Both the position numbers and the translations under genes were made by a program. Shown piece by piece: positions 6,255 to 12,704 of a stretch of DNA of 12,704 bases. The notes beneath the pieces are model-generated. The model was given only the letters and a program-made list of their open reading frames with translations. It had not been told where the DNA came from and did not search any database. Origin of the DNA: Competibacteraceae bacterium UBA3908 (GTDB taxonomy: Bacteria; Pseudomonadota; Gammaproteobacteria; Competibacterales; Competibacteraceae); the NCBI GenBank assembly GCA_002391525.1, contig DGFE01000157.1, positions 1 through 12,704 of the forward strand, written 5' to 3'. Position 1 is the stretch's first letter. Each line of letters begins with the position of its first letter.

Positions 6255-7910
6255 ATGTCCGAAAAACTCATCGACCGCACCCCGTCCGCCTACTACTACC
6301 CGCTGCTGATCAAAAACCTGCTCGCCAATCCGGTTCGGCAGTTTCCCGACCAGGAAATCGTCTATGGCGATTTCAAGCGCCAGACTTACCATGACCTGGG
6401 CGAACGGGTCAGCCGCCTGGCCAGTGGCCTGGCGGGACTGGGCGTCAGGCGCGGCGACACCGTGGCGGTGATGGACTGGGACAGCCACCGCTATCTGGAA
6501 TGCTTCTTCGCCGTGCCGATGATGGGCGCGGTACTGCACACCGTGAACATCCGGCTGTCACCGGAGCAGATCCTCTACACCATCAATCACGCCGAGGACG
6601 ACGTGATTCTGGTCAACACCGAGTTTCTGCCGATCCTGGAAGCCATCCGCGACCGCATCGAGCCGGTCAAAAAACTGGTCCTGCTGAACGACACCGGCCA
6701 GACGCCGGCCACCACCCTGGACATCGGCGCCGAATACGAAGCGCTGTTGGCAGCCGGCGATCCCGATTACCGATTCCCGGATTTCGCCGAGGACACCCGC
6801 GCCACCACCTTCTACACCACCGGCACCACCGGCCTGCCCAAGGGCGTTTACTTCAGCCACCGGCAACTGGTGCTGCACACCTTCGGCGTGCTGTCCGCGC
6901 TGGCCGGCACCGGCCAGGGCCGCTTCAACCGCGACGACGTGTATCTGCCGATTACTCCGATGTTCCATGTCCACGCCTGGGGCGTCCCCTACGTGGCGAC
7001 CGTACTGGGCGTCAAGCAGGTCTATCCGGGTCGCTACGTGCCGGAACACCTGCTCACGCTGATCGAACGGGAAAACGTCACCTTCTCCCACTGCGTGCCG
7101 ACCATCCTGCAAATGCTGCTGGCCAGTCCGCGAGTCGATGAAACCGATCTGTCGCGCTGGAAGGTAACCATCGGCGGCGCGGCGTTGCCGCAAGCCCTGG
7201 CCAGGCAGGCGCGCGACCGGGGCGTGGACGTGTTCGCCGCTTATGGCATGTCGGAAACCTGTCCGATCCTGACCCTGGCGCAACTGAAGCCGCACATGCT
7301 CGACTGGGACGAAGAGCGGCAGCTGGACATCCGCTGCAAGACGGGGCTCCCGATCCCGCTGGTCGAGCTGCGGGTGGTGGACGAGGCGATGAACGATCTG
7401 CCGCACGACGGCAAGACACCGGGCGAAGTCGTGGTTCGCGCGCCGTGGCTGACCCAGGGTTATCTCAAGGATCCCCGGAATTCCGAACAGCTCTGGCGCG
7501 GCGGCTACCTGCATACCGGCGACATCGGGGTCATCGACCAGGAAGGCTATCTCAAGATCACCGACCGGCTGAAGGATGTGATCAAGACCGGCGGCGAGTG
7601 GATCTCATCGCTGGAACTGGAAGACCTGATCCTCAAACATCCGGCGGTGGCGGAAACAGCGGTGGTCGGTATCCCCGACCCGAAATGGGGCGAACGGCCG
7701 TTGGCGCTGGTGGTGTCAAGGCCGGACCGGGATGTCGACGAGGCGGCTATCCGTGGTTGGCTCCAGGATTTCGTCGACAAGGGGCTCCTTTCCAAGTGGG
7801 GCATTCCCGACCGGGTGCTGTTCGTCGAGTCCATCCCGAAAACCAGCGTCGGCAAGCTCAACAAGAAGGCGATGCGCGAGCAGTACTCCCCCTTGGCTCA
7901 AGGCGGTTGA
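6255..7910 (+). CDS. Medium/long-chain fatty acid-CoA ligase (AlkK-like, AMP-binding)
   Basis: This 551-aa acyl-activating enzyme makes acyl-CoA from a fatty acid, ATP and CoA through an acyl-AMP intermediate. It starts at ATG 6255 behind GAGG (6242-6245). All core motifs of the family are present: the P-loop YTTGTTGLPKG (187-197), PMFHVHAWG (235-243), YGMSET (330-335), HTGD (420-423), DRLKD (437-441) with KTGGEWIS (444-451), and the C-terminal catalytic lysine K534 in SVGKLNKK. Length and the wording of the motifs resemble AlkK-type medium-chain acyl-CoA synthetases more than E. coli FadD, but the chain length cannot be read from sequence. There is no signal peptide or membrane segment, so it acts in the cytosol. 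It follows Uma2 copy 2 by 24 bp. Confidence 0.92.
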   Translation: MSEKLIDRTPSAYYYPLLIKNLLANPVRQFPDQEIVYGDFKRQTYHDLGERVSRLASGLAGLGVRRGDTVAVMDWDSHRYLECFFAVPMMGAVLHTVNIRLSPEQILYTINHAEDDVILVNTEFLPILEAIRDRIEPVKKLVLLNDTGQTPATTLDIGAEYEALLAAGDPDYRFPDFAEDTRATTFYTTGTTGLPKGVYFSHRQLVLHTFGVLSALAGTGQGRFNRDDVYLPITPMFHVHAWGVPYVATVLGVKQVYPGRYVPEHLLTLIERENVTFSHCVPTILQMLLASPRVDETDLSRWKVTIGGAALPQALARQARDRGVDVFAAYGMSETCPILTLAQLKPHMLDWDEERQLDIRCKTGLPIPLVELRVVDEAMNDLPHDGKTPGEVVVRAPWLTQGYLKDPRNSEQLWRGGYLHTGDIGVIDQEGYLKITDRLKDVIKTGGEWISSLELEDLILKHPAVAETAVVGIPDPKWGERPLALVVSRPDRDVDEAAIRGWLQDFVDKGLLSKWGIPDRVLFVESIPKTSVGKLNKKAMREQYSPLAQGG

Positions 7911-7962
7911 GCGACTCGGGAATCAAACGGTATCCATCGTGCCTAATGCGCTAAAGTCCACA

Positions 7963-7987
7963 GCGCCGGAACCAGCGGCTCCGGCGC
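7963..7987 (+). other. Inverted repeat between the acyl-CoA ligase and the secreted-protein gene
   Basis: A perfect 8-bp inverted repeat (GCGCCGGA / TCCGGCGC) with a 9-base loop lies in the 106-bp gap. No T-run follows on the plus strand, so it is not a normal intrinsic terminator. It could be a weak or Rho-assisted stop, an mRNA structure or a protein-binding site. Confidence 0.35.
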
Positions 7988-8016
7988 AGTATCACGTCAT
8001 GAAGGAGATCTTGACA

Positions 8017-8727
8017 ATGGCAACGCTACGCACGATGAGTTCGATCACGTTGGCCACGATTCTGACCGGTGGCGCCGTGTTACCGGCCAGCGCTCAGCAA
8101 CCCTCTGGCGCTCCCCCGGCGTATGGCCCACCGCCAACCGAATATCGGGAACCACCACCGCTCGACCCCGCGGCCCGGAATCCGGCGCCGGTGGCGCCGG
8201 ATCCCTCTCGGAGACCCTCGTCGGGCCAGGACGCGCAGCTTTACAGCCAACCCGCCGGTTCGGTGGAGATGCCCGCGCCTCCGTCACGGACCAATCCCTA
8301 CGCGGGTCCGGGGCCAATCCCGAACGCGCCATCCCAGGACTCCCCGCCATCCGCTGACGATGCGACCGGTTCCGGGTTCCCGCCGAGCGGATCGCCGCGG
8401 ATTCAGGAAGATCGGGGTATCCGTTACGTCTCGGGCGGAATCGGCGAAGGCGAACGCGCCGAACTCGATGCGCTGTCCAGTCAGTTCAACCTGCGACTCC
8501 TGTTCGCGCAGCACGGCAGCGGCAACTATCTGGCGGATGTCCGGGTTCGCATCCTGAATTCGCGCGGCGAAGCGGTGCTGAACGCGGGTTCGGAAGGTCC
8601 CTGGTTCTTCGCTCAATTGCCCCCGGGGGCCTACACCGTGGAAGTCGGCGCGTCCGAGCAAACCCAACGGCAAACGGTGCGCATCCAGGGTTCCCGTCAG
8701 TCCCGCTTGAATTTCTATTGGCGCTGA
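8017..8727 (+). CDS. Secreted proline-rich protein with carboxypeptidase-regulatory-like domain
   Basis: This 236-aa protein starts at ATG 8017, behind AAGGAGA; an in-frame ATG at 7999 lies upstream of that ribosome site and is less likely. Residues 1-26 form a signal peptide with probable cleavage after VLPASA, so the product is exported to the periplasm or beyond. Residues about 27-130 are disordered and rich in Pro, Ser and Ala. Residues about 135-236 form a beta-rich domain (RYVSGGIGEGERAEL, then YLADVRVRILNSRGEAVL and QLPPGAYTVEV) of the type annotated as carboxypeptidase-regulatory-like, an Ig-like sandwich that often binds or scaffolds at the cell surface. No catalytic residues are seen. 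It ends just before a strong terminator. The function is unknown and no link with the preceding acyl-CoA ligase is proven. Confidence 0.8.
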   Translation: MATLRTMSSITLATILTGGAVLPASAQQPSGAPPAYGPPPTEYREPPPLDPAARNPAPVAPDPSRRPSSGQDAQLYSQPAGSVEMPAPPSRTNPYAGPGPIPNAPSQDSPPSADDATGSGFPPSGSPRIQEDRGIRYVSGGIGEGERAELDALSSQFNLRLLFAQHGSGNYLADVRVRILNSRGEAVLNAGSEGPWFFAQLPPGAYTVEVGASEQTQRQTVRIQGSRQSRLNFYWR

Positions 8728-8754
8728 GCGCGCAGGCCGATAGCAGTCATGGAA

Positions 8755-8779
8755 CCCTCTCCGGACGGAGAGGGTTTTT
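8755..8779 (+). terminator. Rho-independent terminator
   Basis: A perfect 8-bp stem (CCCTCTCC / GGAGAGGG) closes on a GGAC tetraloop and is followed directly by TTTTT. It lies 27 bp after the secreted-protein gene and 7 bp from the stop of the convergent FimV-like gene. On the minus strand the stem is followed by only a short, mixed tract (TTCC), so termination there would be weaker. Confidence 0.9.
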
Positions 8780-8786
8780 CGCACCG

Positions 8787-11027
8787 TCAACGGGTGGACG
8801 ATGTTCCATCCGCCGGTGGTGTTTCAGCGGTCGCTGGAACCTGTTCGGGCATGGAGCCCGATTCGGTCATCGGCGCGAATCCGGCCTCGACGACGGGTTC
8901 CGGGGCGGGCGCGGGATTGGGTTCGGCTGCCGGCGCGGAATTGGCGACCGGCGTCACAGGGGATAAACCGGCTGCCGTTTCACCCGAGTCCGGCGTGGGA
9001 ACCGCGGCAGCCGGCTCCGACATACCGTCCGACACGGCCTGCGTTTGGGAAGGAGGATTGGCCTCGGTCGGTTCGATGGTTGCTGGCAGGGTGGATGACG
9101 GATCACCCGCTGTTGATTCCGCCGCCTTGGTTTCGGCGGCCGGTTGCCGTTCCAGCAATCGCTTCGCAACCTCGGAGCCGGTGTAATCCGCGATTTCCTG
9201 CAAGGACGGGATTCGCAGCGTCGCGCCGATCTTCAAGCTGTCCATGCCGGGCCTGGAAAAGGCCTGTGGATTGGCCTTGAACAGCGCCCTCATCATCAGG
9301 TCCTTGCCGATGCCCGGATCGGGGCGGACCTTGGCGGCGATGTCCCACAGCCGCTCGTTGGGGGCGACGGGGCCGTATTGATCGCCGCCCTGGTAAACCG
9401 GCCCGGTTGGCTTCGCGGGATCGGGGGCCGATGGCTCGCCGGCCACGACGGCGGGCGACTCGGCGGCTTCGGCGGACGGCGACGCGACGGCGGGCGACCC
9501 GGCGACCGCGGCGGACGGCGGCTCCGATTCCCCGCCATTTGCCGCTGCCGACGCCGGGTCCGGCTGGATAGCGCTCTCGGATTCCGCCACCGGCGGCGGG
9601 GTAACGGACGCTTCGTTCACCGGAGACAGCGTCGTCCAGTCGAGTACGGTCGGTGGAATACGGCTTTCGACCACGGCGAGCAACTCGGTGGCGTCCATCG
9701 GTAGCATCGTCGCTACCGCCGTCTCCACGGGCGCCGCCGGAGCGGCTGCATCGGTGGCGATGGTCCGGCTGCTTGCATCCGGCGACTCCATCCCTTGCCC
9801 GGCGGCGATGTCCGGCGGGACCGCGGCGCTTGCCGGGGCTATCGGGGCCGGCTCCGGCGTCGGGGCAGGGGCGATGATCGAGGCCGGGGCGATTTGCGCT
9901 GGAATCGCGAAGGCTGGAATCTGGACAACCGACGCCATCACTTCAGAAACGGCCAAAAACAGCAGCGGAGTCGCCGCGACCGGCTCCAAAATCGGCGGGG
10001 CTACCCTACCCGCCGCCGCGACGGGTTCCGGTGCGGGCTTGATCGATGGCGCCATGGGCGCATGGGGCATCGCCGCCACGACCGTCGGCTCGAACGCCGC
10101 CGGCGGCTCCAGCGGGAATGCCTCCGCGCCGCCAACGACCGTTTGCGCCGGTGATGGCGCTGTTTCCGCCTCCGCCAGTCGCCTGGCGGCCGTGGAATCC
10201 GTGAACTCGGCGATTTCCCGCAACGTCGGAACCCGCAAGGTGGAGCCGGCTTTCAAGCCGTCGATTCCCGTCCTGGCGAACGCCTGGGGATTGGCTCGAA
10301 ACAGGGCCTGCATCATCTGCTCGCGGGTGATGCCGGGATCGGGTCGAACCTTGGCGGCGATATCCCACAGCCGTTCCCTGGTCGCGACGGGGCCATAGCT
10401 GTCGCCCGGCTTATAAAGCCTGGCGGGCGGCGGCGGAGTCTCCACCGGCAACGGCGGCGTTGCAGCGGGGGGTTCGGCGATTTCGGGAACCGTGGCCACA
10501 ACCGTCGGCTCCGGCTCCGGCGACGCCGGCTCCGTCGTCAGCGCGGGCGGCGGGGGCTCCGGGCCAACCGCAGCGGCGGCGGCGGGCGCGTCCAACACCG
10601 TTTTCGTCCGGTCGCCGGGTCGCCCGGCCAGCCGTTGCACGGGATCGAGAAACACGGTGAATTCGCGAAACGTCTTGCCGCGCGGCCAGCCGAATTCCAA
10701 CAGCAGCGCCAGCGACGGCTCGCGGATTGGCCGAGTTGAAACAATTCTGACGTAAACTTGATCTTCCGCGTTGTACTCGATTGAAAACACCAGATGGGCC
10801 AGGGCCGGCGCCCGGTCGAGACCGAATTCCTTGAACATCGGCGGCGGCGCCAGCCTGACGGAAACCCTGGCCAGTTCATCCGGGGTGAGCTTCGGCAGCG
10901 GAATCCTGGCGTCGAACAACTGGTTCAGGGCGGAGCTGACCTGGATTTCGCCGATTTCCAGCGCCAAGGCGCACGCCGGCCCCAGCAGCAGCGGAATCAA
11001 CCAGAAGCGGAACGGTTTGCAGGGCAT
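8787..11027 (-). CDS. FimV-like protein with two LysM-like repeats, no C-terminal TPR
   Basis: This 746-aa protein starts at ATG 11027 (MPCKPFRFWL), behind GAGGA 7 bases upstream; the open frame extends 70 codons further but without support. Residues 1-22 are a signal peptide. Residues 23-130 match the FimV N-terminal domain (LEIGEIQVSSALNQLFDARI, TRPIREPSLALLLEFGWP, REFTVFLDP). Long Pro/Ala/Glu-rich linkers follow. Two LysM-like domains lie at about 204-287 and 544-627, each with YGPVA, ERLWDIAAKVRPDPG, ANPQAF and a closing LR(V/I)P strand; LysM modules bind peptidoglycan. FimV organises type IV pili and polar complexes, but classical FimV is larger and has a membrane helix and a C-terminal TPR/FimV domain. 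Neither is visible here, so this is probably a periplasmic, wall-binding relative rather than FimV itself. It is convergent with the secreted-protein gene. Confidence 0.85.
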   Translation of the reverse strand: MPCKPFRFWLIPLLLGPACALALEIGEIQVSSALNQLFDARIPLPKLTPDELARVSVRLAPPPMFKEFGLDRAPALAHLVFSIEYNAEDQVYVRIVSTRPIREPSLALLLEFGWPRGKTFREFTVFLDPVQRLAGRPGDRTKTVLDAPAAAAAVGPEPPPPALTTEPASPEPEPTVVATVPEIAEPPAATPPLPVETPPPPARLYKPGDSYGPVATRERLWDIAAKVRPDPGITREQMMQALFRANPQAFARTGIDGLKAGSTLRVPTLREIAEFTDSTAARRLAEAETAPSPAQTVVGGAEAFPLEPPAAFEPTVVAAMPHAPMAPSIKPAPEPVAAAGRVAPPILEPVAATPLLFLAVSEVMASVVQIPAFAIPAQIAPASIIAPAPTPEPAPIAPASAAVPPDIAAGQGMESPDASSRTIATDAAAPAAPVETAVATMLPMDATELLAVVESRIPPTVLDWTTLSPVNEASVTPPPVAESESAIQPDPASAAANGGESEPPSAAVAGSPAVASPSAEAAESPAVVAGEPSAPDPAKPTGPVYQGGDQYGPVAPNERLWDIAAKVRPDPGIGKDLMMRALFKANPQAFSRPGMDSLKIGATLRIPSLQEIADYTGSEVAKRLLERQPAAETKAAESTAGDPSSTLPATIEPTEANPPSQTQAVSDGMSEPAAAVPTPDSGETAAGLSPVTPVANSAPAAEPNPAPAPEPVVEAGFAPMTESGSMPEQVPATAETPPADGTSSTR
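9147..9398 (-). repeat. Second LysM-like repeat unit of the FimV-like gene
   Basis: This region encodes residues 544-627. It repeats the unit at 10167-10418 at an offset of exactly 340 residues, with strong similarity in protein and DNA, for example the shared WDIAAKVRPDPG. It points to an internal duplication of one LysM-like module. Confidence 0.8.
10167..10418 (-). repeat. First LysM-like repeat unit of the FimV-like gene
   Basis: This region encodes residues 204-287, including YGPVATRERLWDIAAKVRPD, ANPQAFARTG and the strand STLRVP. It is the partner of the unit at 9147-9398. The two are separated by about 255 residues of Pro/Ala-rich linker. Confidence 0.8.
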
Positions 11028-11182
11028 GGGCAGGTCCTCATGGTCAGTCGGCGGCATGGAGCAAAAGAGACTTCCGCCGCTGTCAGCGCGCTTCATCGCG
11101 CCTATTTTAGAATGACAAACCACGACGCCGACAGCCCAATCCCGATTGCCAGCGTAACCACGACACTTACCGGACGACCACC
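11028..11182. promoter_or_regulatory. Divergent promoter region of the FimV-like and ACP-FAAL genes
   Basis: The 155-bp spacer must start transcription both ways. TAGAAT at 11108-11113 (plus) and TAAAAT on the opposite strand overlap the same AT-rich spot and are possible -10 boxes. I find no matching -35 at good spacing. A small GCGCG / CGCGC hairpin lies just to its left, around 11087-11102. Confidence 0.3.
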
Positions 11183-12704
11183 ATGCTTCCCGATCATGCT
11201 GGATTGCCGACGCCCGCCGCCGCGGCGCCTTCGACACCCGATACCGTCGCGGACACCGCGACCCGGCTGCTGGCCTTGCTGCGAGCGCTGCTGCTCGAAA
11301 TCCACCAGTCCGACCGGGCGGCGGCGCTCGCTCCGGACAGCCACCTGGAGCGGGACCTGGCGTTGGACAGCCTGGCCCGCACCGAACTGCTGCGGCGGAT
11401 CGAACACGCCTTCGGAGTAACGCTGAGCGAGCAAATGCTGCTGGCCGAAACGCCGCGCGATCTGCTCAACCTGATCCGGCAAGCCAGCGGCCAACCCTGC
11501 CCGCCAGCGGAATCGGCGTCCCCACCGGACTGGCTGCCGCCGGCGCTGGCGTCGGCCAAAGCCGGGACCCCCGACCGCGCGACCACATTGATCGAGGTGC
11601 TGGACTGGCACGTCCAGACCCATCCCGAACGGGTGGCGATCCAGATTTACGGCAACGACGAACGGATCGACACCACCTGCACCTACGCCGACCTGCAACG
11701 AGGCGCGCGCGCGGTGGCGACCGGACTGCGGGAGCGTGGACTGCAACCGCTCCAGACCGTGGCCATCATGCTGCCCACCGGCAGCGACTATTTCCTCAGC
11801 TTCTTCGGCATCCTGCTGGCCGGCGGCGTGCCGGTTCCGATCTATCCGCCGGTTCGACCCTCGCAAGTCGAGGAGCATCTGCGTCGCCATGCCCGGCTGC
11901 TGAACAACGCCCAGACCGTGGCGCTGATCACCGTGCCCGAGGCAAAGCTGGTGGCGCGGCTGCTGCGAACGCAGGTCGAGGATTTACGCCACGTGGTCAC
12001 GGTGGCGGAACTCCGGCAGGAACCCGCCGCGTGGGTTCCCGCTCCGGTCCGCGCCCAGGACCTCGCCTTCCTGCAATACACCTCCGGCAGCACCGGCGAC
12101 CCCAAGGGGGTGATGCTCAGCCATGCCAATCTGCTGGCCAATTTGCGCGCCATGGGCCGGCATCTGGCCGCCAGTTCCGACGACGTGTTCGTCAGTTGGC
12201 TGCCACTCTATCACGACATGGGGTTGATCGGCGCCTGTCTGGGCACCCTGTATCACGCTTTCCCGCTGGTGGTGATGTCGCCGCTGAGTTTTCTCGCGCG
12301 GCCGGTTCGCTGGCTGCGGGCGATCCATCGCCATCGCGGCACGCTGTCGGCGGCCCCCAATTTCGCTTACGAACTCTGCTGGCGGGGGATTCAGGACCAC
12401 GAACTCGAGGGCTTGGATCTGAGTTCCTGGCGGATGGCCGCCAATGGCGCCGAGCCGGTCAGTCCGACGACGGTGGAGCGGTTCATCGCCCGTTTCGGTC
12501 GCTACGGGTTTCGTCCGGAGGCCATGGCACCGGTCTACGGGCTGGCGGAGTGCTCGGTGGGGCTGGCCCTGCAACCGCCGGGGCGGGCGCCGATCTTCGA
12601 TTCGGTGCGGCGCGCCGTCTTCATGGCCAACGGCCGGGCCGAACCGGCGGGCGCGGGCGGCTCGACCGCGTTGCGGTTTCCCGCCTGCGGGCACGCGATT
12701 TTTT
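11183..12704 (+). CDS. Acyl carrier protein fused to fatty acyl-AMP ligase (FAAL), 3' truncated
   Basis: The ATG at 11183 is the first possible start: going upstream in frame there is no ATG, GTG or TTG before a TAG at 11108. The ribosome site is weak (a lone GGA). The 507 visible residues hold an acyl carrier domain (about 20-105) with the phosphopantetheine-bearing S63 in LALDSLARTELL. An adenylation domain (from about 135) follows, with P-loop YTSGSTGDPKG (299-309), SWLPLYHDMGLIG (338-350), NGAEPV (421-426) and VYGLAEC (451-457). The wording of these motifs is that of fatty acyl-AMP ligases, which activate a fatty acid as acyl-AMP and pass it to an ACP or polyketide/peptide synthase rather than to CoA. 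The carrier could be loaded in cis. The gene runs off the edge before the C-terminal domain. Near the end FPACGHAI looks several residues shorter than the usual CGRPLPGH-type motif. Confidence 0.88.
   Translation, partial: MLPDHAGLPTPAAAAPSTPDTVADTATRLLALLRALLLEIHQSDRAAALAPDSHLERDLALDSLARTELLRRIEHAFGVTLSEQMLLAETPRDLLNLIRQASGQPCPPAESASPPDWLPPALASAKAGTPDRATTLIEVLDWHVQTHPERVAIQIYGNDERIDTTCTYADLQRGARAVATGLRERGLQPLQTVAIMLPTGSDYFLSFFGILLAGGVPVPIYPPVRPSQVEEHLRRHARLLNNAQTVALITVPEAKLVARLLRTQVEDLRHVVTVAELRQEPAAWVPAPVRAQDLAFLQYTSGSTGDPKGVMLSHANLLANLRAMGRHLAASSDDVFVSWLPLYHDMGLIGACLGTLYHAFPLVVMSPLSFLARPVRWLRAIHRHRGTLSAAPNFAYELCWRGIQDHELEGLDLSSWRMAANGAEPVSPTTVERFIARFGRYGFRPEAMAPVYGLAECSVGLALQPPGRAPIFDSVRRAVFMANGRAEPAGAGGSTALRFPACGHAIF

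Noticed and set aside
5385..6539. Minus-strand open frame of 384 codons
   Set aside because: It is antisense to Uma2 copy 2 and the acyl-CoA ligase; its repeated ALAFGFG segment is only the complement of the 21-bp repeat.
6558..7514. Minus-strand open frame of 318 codons
   Set aside because: It is opposite the acyl-CoA ligase, which has every family motif; this frame has none.
11028..11237. 70-codon upstream extension of the FimV-like gene
   Set aside because: It would hide the signal peptide and overlap the ACP-FAAL start; ATG 11027 has GAGGA and a proper signal sequence.

Overview
The window is GC-rich, densely coded bacterial DNA, most likely from a gammaproteobacterium. The clues are a FimV-type N-terminal domain, a ThrC of the proteobacterial type, an AlkK-like acyl-CoA ligase and GAGG/GGAGG ribosome sites. 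The mix of Uma2 paralogues, a NACHT-SUMF1 protein and an ACP-acyl-AMP ligase fusion resembles environmental lineages such as the Competibacteraceae or Chromatiales, but this placement is inference. The first 19 bases are exactly the Tn5/Nextera mosaic end. The left edge is therefore a library artefact at a contig end, not genomic sequence.

Left part (1-6230), accessory in character. A minus-strand NACHT/STAND ATPase (GTG start at 1576) runs off the left edge just after entering a SUMF1/FGE-like (C-type-lectin fold) domain. Divergent from it on the plus strand are: a 61-aa small protein (1842-2027); a Uma2-family nuclease-like protein with a coiled-coil tail (2217-3020); a second, closely related 62-aa small protein (3083-3271) whose TGA overlaps the ATG of a zeta-toxin-like P-loop kinase (3268-3903); threonine synthase (4007-5416); and a second Uma2 paralogue (5469-6230). 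Small protein plus kinase looks like a toxin-antitoxin-type pair. The first small protein looks like an orphan copy, with a possible short remnant of a kinase start behind it. The duplicated small proteins and duplicated Uma2 genes form direct repeats, and the Uma2 pair brackets the housekeeping gene thrC.

Middle part (6255-8779). A medium/long-chain acyl-CoA synthetase (6255-7910) is followed by a secreted, proline-rich protein with a C-terminal carboxypeptidase-regulatory-like beta domain (8017-8727). The latter ends at a strong intrinsic terminator (8755-8779).

Right part (8787-12704). A minus-strand FimV-like protein (8787-11027) has a signal peptide, a FimV N-terminal domain and two LysM-like repeats in Pro/Ala-rich linkers. 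It lacks the membrane segment and C-terminal TPR domain of classical FimV. Divergent from it, an acyl carrier protein fused to a fatty acyl-AMP ligase (11183 onward) runs off the right edge and probably opens a lipid or lipopeptide pathway lying outside the window.

No tRNA, rRNA, CRISPR array, transposase or integrase was seen. There is no gene-free stretch over 300 bases; the longest spacer is 1577-1841.
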